From NCBI GenBank assembly GCA_013399305.1, contig VXAI01000468.1, forward strand, positions 62,001 through 126,000: a DNA stretch of 64,000 nt, given 5' to 3'. The translations under genes and the position numbers were made by a program. This stretch comes from Rostratula benghalensis. Its lineage: Eukaryota; Chordata; Aves; Charadriiformes; Rostratulidae. Below, one piece after another: positions 49,316 to 58,515 of this stretch. Below the pieces are notes generated by a model. It did not search any database and had not been told where the DNA came from. It saw nothing but the letters and a program-made list of their open reading frames with translations. How positions within the stretch are numbered: position 1 is the first letter of the stretch; each line of letters opens with the position of its first letter.

Positions 49316-50865
49316 TCCTGGTATAGATCTTAAACATCCAGAGGTCTACAGCTTCCCAGCTCAAGACAATAATGGGCAATTGAGAATTGCCACTGTCCCC
49401 ATCTGCTGATTCCTGATCCCTGTGCCATCAGCAGAGCAAGGCCATCTCAAGGCACAAGGTGAGGCATGCACACGTGATGATTTGCCCAATCCAGTCTTTG
49501 TGGTTGTAATTTTCCTTCGAGTCTTTGATAGAGGTGGATGGTGCATTGTCTGAACCCCTCTTTGCTTCCTGAGGGCTAGGCATGAGGACTGCTGTGCCGC
49601 CAGCACAGCCCTGACTAACTTCATAAGGACACACAGGAGATTTGTGATGGCATGGGACTTGCCAGCAGTCAGTGGTACCAGCTCCACTCAGTAATTCTTC
49701 TTCTCCCCTTCTCTGCAATTGCTATTGCAGAAGAGATTGTGACTTGGTTCTGAAGCTCATTTCTGTTATCTTTCACATGCTGATAAGTTGAATAAAATAT
49801 AATTTCCTCGACCAGTCAGTGTGCCTTTGTCAGTCGGACTTCTGAGAGGAAGCTCAAAGCTCCCCATCTCTCCAGACCAATCCTCACTGAGGAGGAGTTT
49901 GACTGCTGTGACTGATTGCGTAGAAGGTCACTTCAATCATAGCCTCTGCCCTGGTACCCAGGCTCAGGGATCATCAAGTCATCAACTTCATTTCTGCTTT
50001 GAATGCAAGTTTGATCTGATTCTTGGTGGGGCTTAATGAGAGTGTATTGTTACAGGCAGATCATGTGGGTTTGTCCTAAAATACTCATTGCATCAGGAAA
50101 GAGTTTTGCAAACAGTTTTCAGTCCCTATCTTTAGGATGTTTTCCTGCAGTCCTCATAAGAAAGCACTATATCTAGGCCTCAGTCACCATTTGAATTTCC
50201 ATCCCAATTCAAAAGTTTTTCCTTAGGACTTAGTACCTGGAATCTGATTGTCTGATATTCGCTGAGATTCTTGCAGATGCAACCAGCAAAAGATAAACAG
50301 GAACAAGACAAATCACAAGTTTTTCAAATCAGTGTCCTGACATATCTCCTTGGGGAGGGAGATTTTGAGCCACAGCCCCTAGAAATTAGCATTTAGCCTT
50401 GGCAATTTGACTCTCTGACAGGACGAGAAATGTGCAGCTGAGCATAAGCAGAGCCGTCAGTGCAATTTCCCTTTCTAGATGCAATCTGAAGAACTGAAAG
50501 ACCCTAAAGCCACTGGGCAGCCACAGAATTGCCTTGGTGTCCCCAGGGTGACTAGGAGACCTGAAACACAGTCCAAGACCAACCCCAGGAGCTGCTCAGC
50601 AGCCCCCGTTGTCATTCCCAGCAATACCATCAGAACACGTCAGAAACTAACACCTCATAAGGTTGTGCAGCTATTATCCACCAGGTCACTTGTAAAATAC
50701 AAAAACCCATTTCACTGCTTTGCTCTTCACTCCCTGGGTAACCTTTTCAAGTTTCAAAGAGTGGTATTCATCTCATTTGATTGCATCCATACAGGATTAG
50801 GGATGTGATACTATAATTAGTAGGGAGGAATGTGTATATTCAAAATATAACTCACCTGGCCAGTA
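49316..50865. other. unique non-coding sequence, nothing recognised
   Basis: Frames near 49361-49718 (minus, 96-108 codons) and 50479-50808 (plus, 109 codons) show no domain. The latter follows TTCCCTTTCTAG, which resembles a splice acceptor, but its translation has no conserved pattern that I recognise. Confidence 0.45.
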
Positions 50866-50980
50866 TGTGCCTCAGTTCCCTATTCCTCACCTGCAAAATG
50901 GGGATAGCAGCAGCTTCCTGGAGATACTGTGAAAGAGGACTCAAATACTTGGATAATGCAGTTCTGATGTTTCAGAAACG
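50866..50980 (+). repeat. MIR-type SINE, core and 3' part
   Basis: TGCCTCAGTTCCCTATTCCT, CACCTGCAAAATGGGGATAG, then ACTGTGAAAGAGGACTCAAA correspond to the MIR blocks 'gcctcagtttcctcatctgtaaaatggggata' and 'tgtgaggattaaatgag'. The tRNA-related head is lost or unrecognisable. Confidence 0.72.
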
Positions 50981-51620
50981 TCTTTGATAGTCTGAAGTCA
51001 CGGGGGAAAGAGGATATTCAGCCACTTAGCACATCCAGAGAGAGAAATTTTTGTCCTAGTTAATGATGGTGTTGCTACATTTCTGAATACAGCATCTGGA
51101 ATTTTAAATATTTCTTCCTGAAAATCGGTGGCAAGGGTTTTGGGGGCAGTTGTTTTGTTTTTCCCCAGTGTAGTTATAGCAATGAGTGTTTTAGATAAAT
51201 TAGACATTTGGAAAGATTTTAAGCAAGTTGGGACTGACAGAGACAAAGTAAATCAAGTCACCAGTATCATCTGCTCTGAGGGAGAGGAGGCTGGGGACAT
51301 CTTCCACTCTTTTCGGTTAACAGATGCAAGAGATGGCGAAAAGGTCAGAGATAAATGTAGTGCTCACTTCATACCACATATTCACGGTGGTTGGACTAAA
51401 GAGGGGCCAGAAAAACACGTGTGTACTTTCAACCTTTCACTGCAGGCAGCAAAGAGCGTTAGAGAGTTGGAAACGACAGACTATTTTTGTGCAAAGCCTG
51501 GAGACAGTCACTGTAGCAGAGTGGGACTAAAATAATAAAAACCCAACCAAAAAAATAATTTCCCTCTCTGCTTTCATCCTCCCTGCCTCTCCCACACCCC
51601 TTCCCCTCTCACGCCTTGCA
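50981..51620. other. unique non-coding sequence
   Basis: Contains a 135-codon frame (51128-51535) that starts at GTG and ends beside an AATAAA hexamer at about 51532. No domain is recognisable and no family is known to me, so it is left uncalled. Confidence 0.45.
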
Positions 51621-52000
51621 GAAGCTATAAATCTAGGCCATCAGAGAGAAGCTGGAGCAGCAGCGTATTATCTTGAGAAATCACTCCCAGAAGGGAGCAG
51701 AAAGTTCACAAGTAGAGTGCCAAAAAAGGAGAAATTGCAGCACTGTCATTGGATCCGGCTGCGGCTGGAAGGCGTCCAAGCTCCTCGCACTGCTGACATC
51801 CCTGCGCATAATCAGAAATTCCTTTCAATTATGTGGGAAAAGGAGCTTCGCATTGTCAGCCCGAATGCCCTCGTGAAGAAAAAGGCTGCCACAGCAGCAC
51901 CGTAGAAGGTCATGGTGGAGCAGCATCTATGCTTGGCGGCTCGCCGGGGAGAAGGAGGGGAAGTGCGTGGCAGCGGTCGCACCGTGTGCTTTTATAACGC
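51621..52000. promoter_or_regulatory. local CpG cluster with upstream TATA-like box
   Basis: I count 17 CpG dinucleotides between 51755 and 52000. This is a clear local excess in a window that is otherwise CpG-poor, and G+C is raised from 51750 to 51985. A TATAAA lies about 130 bp upstream (51627-51632), and an inverted CCAAT (ATTGG) lies at 51749-51753. In vertebrates, retained CpGs suggest germline hypomethylation, so a weak promoter (for example of a lncRNA) or an active enhancer is possible. A short GC-rich segment with chance CpGs is the alternative. No coding frame is supported. Confidence 0.35.
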
Positions 52001-52004
52001 TTTG

Positions 52005-52150
52005 CTCTTCCATTAGCACATTTAATCCGAGGGTCTCTGAGTGCTTTTCAAGCAGCCGTTGACTAAAGCTGATAGGGAATAAGTAGATATGGTTAGATCA
52101 GTGTTACGGATGGCAGAGAAGAAAGCTCAGTTGTGATCCCCAAGCTGCTC
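52005..52150 (-). repeat. degenerate MIR remnant, minus orientation
   Basis: TTAATCCGAGGGTCTCTGAG then TGCTTTTCAAGCAGCC resembles the 'atccaaggatctcaaagcactttacaaac' segment. GTTACGGATGGCAGAGAAGA further on fits the eroded 'ttttacagatggggaaactga' block. The order is right, but divergence is high. Confidence 0.42.
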
Positions 52151-52209
52151 TTGAGTGTTGGGAAAGTGCTTACTGCAGCCTCAACCTTGGTGGCTTCTAA
52201 CTACTGTAG

Positions 52210-52971
52210 GCAAATGTCCTGGTTTGAGGTAAAACAAACCAATTTTCTGTTTTAGAATTTTATGTTTTTAGCTGGGCCTCTTCTAACTAACTAAAGTCTG
52301 AAATTAACAGCATATTGTTCAGAAACTGTTCACTCTCACAGTGATAAGACCTGATGATACCAAGGGATGGTGGTTTTGCAGAGAGACCCTTGCTTACACT
52401 CATTGCTAGAACAACCAAGGGCAGGTAATTTCATTATTTGCTCCGTTGGAGGGTGGAAAGCGAAAAAGCGTGGAGGGGTCGCATCTGTGGGGAGGAGCAG
52501 ACAGGACATGTGACCTTAACATGGCCATCTGAGGTATTCCATCACATCCACATCATGATCAGTATAGAAGCTGAGGGATCAAAGGTCAACTTTCTTTCTT
52601 CGGTGGCCAATGTCTGAGGAGGACCATATCTGTTCATCTGCCTTTGACCCCAATCTGAGCATTCCTGACTCTAGATCTGGAATCCAGCTCCTGTCAGTTC
52701 CCAAGTAATACTGGGACTTTTCCTGCTGCCTGCTGGTGATGGGATCATCACCCTGGGAGCTTCATACAGTTTTGTATATGTTGTATCTACTTCATTATTT
52801 TCTTCCTTTTTTTTTTTTCCCTTTTAATTTTAGTATTAATACTTAAAGTAGTTTAGTTCATTCTACATTTGTAAATCTCCTTATCCTCTTCCTTTTCTTT
52901 CATTTTGTGGGGGAGGAAGGGCCATCTATCAGTTCGGCTTTGGTAAATTTGCCTGAAACCACAACAGCAAG
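52210..52971. repeat. 5-bp target-site duplication flanking the LTR
   Basis: GCAAA precedes and GCAAG follows the LTR. The single mismatch is consistent with post-insertion mutation. Confidence 0.75.
52215..52966 (+). mobile_element. solo LTR of an avian ERVL-type endogenous retrovirus
   Basis: Begins TGTCCTGGTTTGAG and ends CTGAAACCACAACA, so it has the TGT...ACA termini of a retroviral LTR. The 5-bp flanks are GCAAA (52210-52214) and GCAAG (52967-52971), a target-site duplication with one mismatch. Five bases is the usual length for ERVL (class III). The 5' half resembles the abundant neoavian LTRs starting TGTCCTGGTTT. A TATA-like TATAGAAG at 52563-52570 would mark the old promoter. There is no internal gag/pol sequence and no second LTR, so this is a solo LTR left by recombination. 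Subfamily not assigned. Confidence 0.85.
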
Positions 52972-53791
52972 AGACACTGCCTTCCTTCAAGGTGTGTGAC
53001 CTGAAACAGCAGGGAATCAGCACTCAGCTTGGGAAGTTCCTCCACACAAGCATCTACCCCACAGCCAGGTCGAAGGCACAATCCAGCCTTTTGTTTAAGC
53101 AGCCCACCACTGTGGTGGCTGGGACTTCACAGTGTCCTACTTTAAATGTGGATCACAGAGGTGTCAGAGAGGAAATGTCAAATGTATTGAAATGTTGTGT
53201 GGTTTTCATTATTATTCTTGAGTGTGCTTGGCTGAGATGTGGAAAGATGTTCTTTTTCCTGAAAATAGATTCTTCCCTTTCCTCCAATTTTTTGGCTAAT
53301 TTATATCTATTAATAAATTTAGCGGGCAACCTGACAAAGTTGGCCAGCTGCGTCCTACTCTTCCTGCTAGCTCCAAGGGTGTTACGAGAGGTTATTTTAG
53401 CCTAATGAACTTACTATCCCCAGACTCCCCTCTCTGTTGTCAGTAAAGAGAAATGGTTTCCATCAGGAGGAGGGAGAGCTCGACTTGGACACTGAATCAC
53501 TTCATGTGCAGAAGTCTTTCTCCTCCTGTTGGCAATGGAGGGAGCTTAGGGAGAGTGGTCCATTAGGCAAAAAGAGGTTATTCTCCCTCACTCTGCTCCC
53601 TGTATTGACCGGGGATTTTAATACCATATGACTTTTTGCCATCTAACTTAGGTGCTCTGAGTCACTCCCTGGAAGCATCTACTTTCTTGGCCGATGCAGA
53701 AAACCTAGGCTATGACTCACACCTAAAATGCATACACCAAATACTCTATAATAGGTGGTGTGAATGGCTGCTATTGTCTGCAGCATCTCAG
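52972..53791. other. unique non-coding sequence, nothing recognised
   Basis: The 137-codon frame over 52992-53405 has no recognised domain. Its hydrophobic stretch comes from T-rich DNA. Confidence 0.5.
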
Positions 53792-53865
53792 TGGTGAGAT
53801 CCTCAAGCCAGGGACCATTGTTTCAGTGTTTGCACAGCACTTAGCACAATGGAACATTTTAATTG
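53792..53865 (+). repeat. 3' tail of an ancient MIR/L2-type repeat
   Basis: GAGATCCTCAAGCCAGGGAC then GTGTTTGCACAGCACTTAGC and ACAATGG match the tail pattern 'agctcctcggggcagggacc ... gtgtttgtacagcacctagcacaatgg' seen in old amniote SINE/LINE 3' ends. The same tail type ends the element at 57265-57545. Confidence 0.62.
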
Positions 53866-56800
53866 CCTCCCTGCTACACCCGTTCTTCGTCTCTCTGAAT
53901 GCATTTTTCATAATGTTAATGATCTATCATGATGCTTCCTTCTTACAAAAGAGTGGGAGGGAAAGGACTGGAAGAAGAGTGAGCCGTGTGCTCTGGGCGC
54001 TGGGCCAAGTGGTTGCACTATTTGCAGACCTCAGGTCTACCCTAATGGTAACCTGGAGCTGTGAATTATACTGCCAGGTCACTCCTGAAAATTGGTCCTA
54101 GGGTCTTAAATTGTTTGAAGGTTGGGGTAAAAAACCCATTTTTGTGTGCTTGCCCTAGCGATTCAAGAAATAGGGCCATCTGATGAATGTAGTTTTTCCA
54201 GGGAACTCTTTAAAACACCTGAGAATGAAGAAAGACCACCAACAGCAAGAGCAGAAATTACACCATTGCTGCACATCTCATCAAATACTAACTAGGCTTT
54301 GAGAAAGCTCTGCCTTGTACTTTGACTCCACAAGGTGCAGGCAGCCTTCAGATTAGGACCAAGGAGGTATGGGGAGGGGATGGGGTGCGTTGGCTCTGCC
54401 ATTCCTATTCCACAGCTTAGTGAAGGACCTCTTCACTCCACAGGGCTGTCACTCCGACATCTTTCGCCAGCCCTGTCATTATTTTGAATGAATAAATACA
54501 CAGGAGACTAACTGCACACTGGAATGCCTGGAATGCTAATGCAGAACACAGCTAATAATGGTTCTATAGTGTAAATCAGCAGCATAGCGGGTCCTGGTTT
54601 CACTTGGCTGTGCTCCATGAATAGCAGAAGAGATGTTGAGTAACAGTGAATTGAAAATCAGTTTAAAAGGAGGAAGAGGATAAACCCTGAAAATACTCTC
54701 TGTTACGGTGTGAACTATTTTTATAAGCTGAGAATTAAATCTTTAAATGATTAACCTAGGGAAAGTGTCTTGTTCTGTGAAGCAGTCATGTAATTTTGGC
54801 AAGAAATATCTCCGGAGTGAGTTAGTCCCAAGAAAATAAGTTAGTGAAAACACTTTCTTTTCAGTCTTATGTGACCTAGGATTGACCCAAAAGAATCATA
54901 TTCATCAGGGAGAACACTGGGTGCTGCTAAAATTAATTTGCATCATGACCTCTGATTGGAGTTCCTACTAGCACAAAGAGACAGCTGTTGACTCGCAATA
55001 AGTGGCTGGCAGATTGGTTCATTTATTTATTTTTAACTTTGCTACATATCTGCAGCCAGCAAGAACTTAGTAGAGAAATAGGCAACATCTTTTTTAATCA
55101 CCATTCTGTGTGCCTTTGTGAATGCATTTATGATGGGCTACTTGTCGTGAAGTCTATGCTATGAGATGTTGCTGGCATAGCTTCTTTGGCTAAGAACACA
55201 CAAAAAAAATCAGATGTGCCCAGCCAATGTATCTTTGCCAACAAAACCCTACTGCAGACACAGCTATGCTGTTCAATGAGGTTTTCACAGTTACGTTGGC
55301 AGGATATGGGCTTCTTAGGGCTTTCACATTTTCTCTGCTGGGAGAAGGCCCTCTAGTATAGCAGAAATGGAACAAAGCCACACAAGTGGGATCCTTCCCA
55401 AGGCTGGTATCATTTCACCCAACTTCCACTACTCAACATAGGCTGCCTTGTCAGGAGCGTATCAGTCTTTGGTTCCTTACTAGATAATGGTGTTGAGGGG
55501 AATGTGGCTTCTCTAGAATGTGGATGGCTGAGGTCTAAGTTTCACTGAGTCAACTTTGGGAAGCATCCTTCCCTCTTCTGTGACTGCAGGGGGTACCTCA
55601 GTGCCTAGACGCAATAAACACAGGTCCTAGTGTAGCCGTTGGATCAAATCTGAGATGGAAGGAGATATACATGCTAACATCATTTGAGAGCATCCTCTAG
55701 TCATATGGACTTGTCAGGGATATCCCCATAACATGTTCAACCTCTTTGCTTGCAGCTAGCTATTTAGAAACTAGGAGCTTTAAGACACTTTTTTAACTAT
55801 GATTTGAAGAGAAGGGGGGGAATACAGTGAGAGAAAAATGAGGGTTGTAGCAGGAAGGTTGCAACACAGTCCAGAGGAAAACTGGGCCCCAAATGTAATA
55901 TGTGACTACTTGTAGGCATGAAAAGTTGCAAAATCTTTTGGGCATGTTATTGTAAACATACTGTCTTAATGGGCTGTGTACCTGTGCTGGTGGCAATGAA
56001 GTGGCTGGTGCTAAATCTGCAAGGCTACCAGGTTTGGTGACAGGTGCTTGGGGTGGAAAGCATGAAGCAGAGACACAGGCAGTGTGCACAAGCAGAAAAG
56101 CTTTCTACCTACTGAAAAGAAAAAAAATCAAGTATGAGCTGGATCAGTCATTTCCATCTCAAAGAGAATGGGAGGGAGGAGTCTGTCTCTTGAAGTAGCT
56201 GCAAGCAAGAGGGTGGAAAAAGAGTCTCAGAAGAGGGAATCTTCTGCAGAGATCACAGCAAACCCTAAGGCTCTTGCACTGCTCTGTCCCTTGGAAATTC
56301 AGTCAGTCAGGAAATATACCTCAAATGAGGAGTGACTGAAGAACATCAGGTAATCCTAGAAAGCAGCCTGACAGGTCTTGTCTGCCCAGCAGGGATCCCT
56401 ACTTTAGGAGGTCTTCCTGGGACACCAGGGAGCTGGGCTGTCTGAAATTCTGTGGCTGCACTCTGCAGTCAGCAAAGCAAGTTATATGCTGTCTGTACAG
56501 ATGACCAATACATTCTTAAGTAAGAAACCTAGTCAAATTTAGCATCATGAAGAATAAGACTTTACGACAGCTCATAAAACTGGATGGGAGGCAAACCTCA
56601 GACTGGTAAAAATGGATCGTTACCTGGATATTCAATGTGGGCAGGTCACAGATTCCCAGACAGCTTTCATCATCTCTTAGCAGAGACATTATTCTGCCAA
56701 GGCAGAGCTACAGTGAGTAAAGTTGTGTACATCCCTGGCAGCAAGAGTTCTTCAGTTACTGACTTCCCTCTATTTCCTTTCATTAGTCAATGTTGCACAT

Positions 56801-57264
56801 GAACTGTGAGGTGCTGTGGTAGCTGATTCAACACATGGGACCAGAGAATTCCCTCATTGGTGTCCAAAGACACACTGAAATCTGATTCCAAATTCAAATG
56901 TTCCTAAGATTTTATGTCAAAGATCTTTTGTTTTAAATTTTGTGCTAAATGAGTTACTAGTGCTCATTTGCTCAGAAGTTTGCCAAAGCTTTCATGTGAT
57001 ATGAATTCTGGGTGTTTAGCATAAATCCACGACCTGTGACCACGGGAGACGTCACATTTCTTCCACTGCAGCCTTTCCCACACCAGGTCTTCTCTAAAAC
57101 TATTGTTCTGGCTCTGTCCACAGCAGCAACAGACACAACAGAAGGGTCCTGAGCTGCCAAGTAACTGTTTGTATTTTAACTACTCTATCCCCTAGACCCC
57201 TTCTCTCCGACCAGGTGCTTTCAAGATGTGGTAGTTAAAATATCCCTTTCCACAAGAAAATACA
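53866..57264. other. unique non-coding sequence, nothing recognised
   Basis: About 3.4 kb with no recognised transposon. The subregion 54480-54800 is non-repetitive and AT-rich (ATTTTTATAAGCTGAGAATTA and similar). Frames such as 53760-54101 (113 codons, plus) and 55793-56089 (98 codons, minus) show no domain. Confidence 0.5.
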
Positions 57265-57545
57265 AAGCAGGACAGCCCAGTAGCTAACCCGCTGGCCCAA
57301 GACTCTCCAAACTGGGTTCTGTTCCCAGCTCCCTTTGAGAGCAGCTGTCCCAGCAGCTGCGCAAGTCACTCCACATTAATTTTCTCTCCCACCCTTTATC
57401 TGTCTCTTCTATTTAAGATATAAACCCTTTAGGTCAGGGGCTGTCTCTAAGTACATGTTTATGCCATTGAGAACACAATGGAGCCTTGATCTCAGCTGGG
57501 GACCCCTAGACATTATTTGGACTTCATTAATAACTGAAGTTTCCT
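57265..57545 (+). repeat. nearly complete MIR-like amniote SINE
   Basis: All three SINE parts are visible. The tRNA-like head has an A-box-like TAGCTAACCCG (57281-57291) and, 35 nt on, a B-box-like GTTCTGTTC (57316-57324). The core is GCGCAAGTCACTCCACATTA followed by CTCCCACCCTTTATCTGTC. The tail is TTAGGTCAGGGGCTGTCTCT, GAACACAATGGAGCCTTGAT, CTCAGCTGGGGACCCCTAG. The head marks descent from a Pol III-transcribed tRNA, and the tail is shared with the partner LINE. Both boxes carry mismatches, so transcription is unlikely. It is the most complete ancient SINE in the window. Confidence 0.75.
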
Positions 57546-57919
57546 CTATCTGGAACTGAATTGGTGCGATGGGAAACTATGGTGGGGAAATAGGATAGCG
57601 TGGACATAGCCAAAGAGCTCCCTGTCTCTAGAGGTCAGGAAGTAAAACACGTTCAACAGTTTTGTAAGCTTCTGTGGCTCCTAGCCCTCTGAAATGTGCC
57701 AGGTTATCTTCAGTCCATACAAATTGCCATTACATTCTAGAACTCACTGCCCCTTCGTTACTGGATGTGGGAATAAAATGCTGGAGTTGTGTTTTCTGTG
57801 CTGCACATGTTTAATTAGCTGACAATTGTCGTGTCAGTAGAAATAGACATAGATACACATGTTACAAGTGGCCATGTTTTAAATTAGCACCGTATAATTT
57901 TCAATGGTTTAGAGGCATG
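57546..57919. other. unique non-coding sequence
   Basis: Nothing recognised between the SINE and the L3/CR1 fragment. Confidence 0.5.
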
Positions 57920-58205
57920 ATGGACTTTCCATATGAGAAGTTGCAAAGACTTGGATTATTTAACTTGGAAAGAAGGATAATTACACAGGCTTAATTGGCC
58001 TATTTAAGATGATGAATGGTATAAGAAAAGCTGATCATTCCTTCTCTTTACACTCTGCAGTAATATGAGAACTGGGGCTCATATGTTAAAATAAATGGAA
58101 GGTAAATTTAAAACAAATAAAGGAAATATCCTACAGTGCAGTCTGCCTGTGGAATTCATCGCTGTGGAGCATTAACTTGAGGATGGATTTGAAACCAGGT
58201 AAGAA
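57920..58205 (+). mobile_element. ancient L3/CR1-type LINE 3' fragment
   Basis: TTGCAAAGACTTGGATTATT, TTAACTTGGAAAGAAGGATA, GAACTGGGGCTCATATGTTA, GGTAAATTTAAAACAAATAA and CTGTGGAATTCATCGCTGTG follow the gene order of the L3/CR1-L3 ORF2 tail. The consensus there has 'ctgaaaaggcttggactttt', 'ggtttaaaacaaacaaaaggaa' and 'ctgtggaactcattgccaca'. It is a deeply old amniote LINE with no intact frame. Confidence 0.8.
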
Positions 58206-58345
58206 AATTTAACATTTTCAGGACAAGATCAAAATCGTGCACTTAGAGGTGCACACATGCTGTCTGTAGACACCCTGTCCAAACCAGGGCTGATGACATA
58301 GCACCAGATGTTTTCAGACACTTATGCAGCCCTGCATGAAGATCA

Positions 58346-58515
58346 CAGTGTCACAGAATCACAGGATGGTTTGGGTTGGAAGGGGCCTTTACAGGTGTCC
58401 AAACGCCCTGAAATTAGCTGGGACGTCTTCAAGTAGATTGCATTTCTCAGAGCCCCTTCCAACATGCTCTTGAGTTCTTCTGGGTATGGGAGCATCTACC
58501 ACATCTGATTCACAG
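58346..58515 (-). mobile_element. CR1 LINE 3' end, minus strand
   Basis: Begins with GTCACAGAATCACAGGATGG and TTTGGGTTGGAAGGGGCCTT, the reversed CR1 3' terminus. It continues with GGGACGTCTTCAAGTAGATT, CTCAGAGCCCCTTCCAACAT and TATGGGAGCATCTACCACAT. Small internal deletions are present. The proximal 50 bp are close to consensus, so the copy is moderately young. Confidence 0.9.

Noticed and set aside
51128..51535. 135-codon plus-strand open frame ending next to AATAAA
   Set aside because: The first codon is GTG, no domain or family resemblance is visible, and an isolated AATAAA is common in AT-rich DNA.
52992..53405. 137-codon frame with a hydrophobic stretch
   Set aside because: The hydrophobic part comes from T-rich DNA, and no domain, signal peptide arrangement or splice context is convincing.
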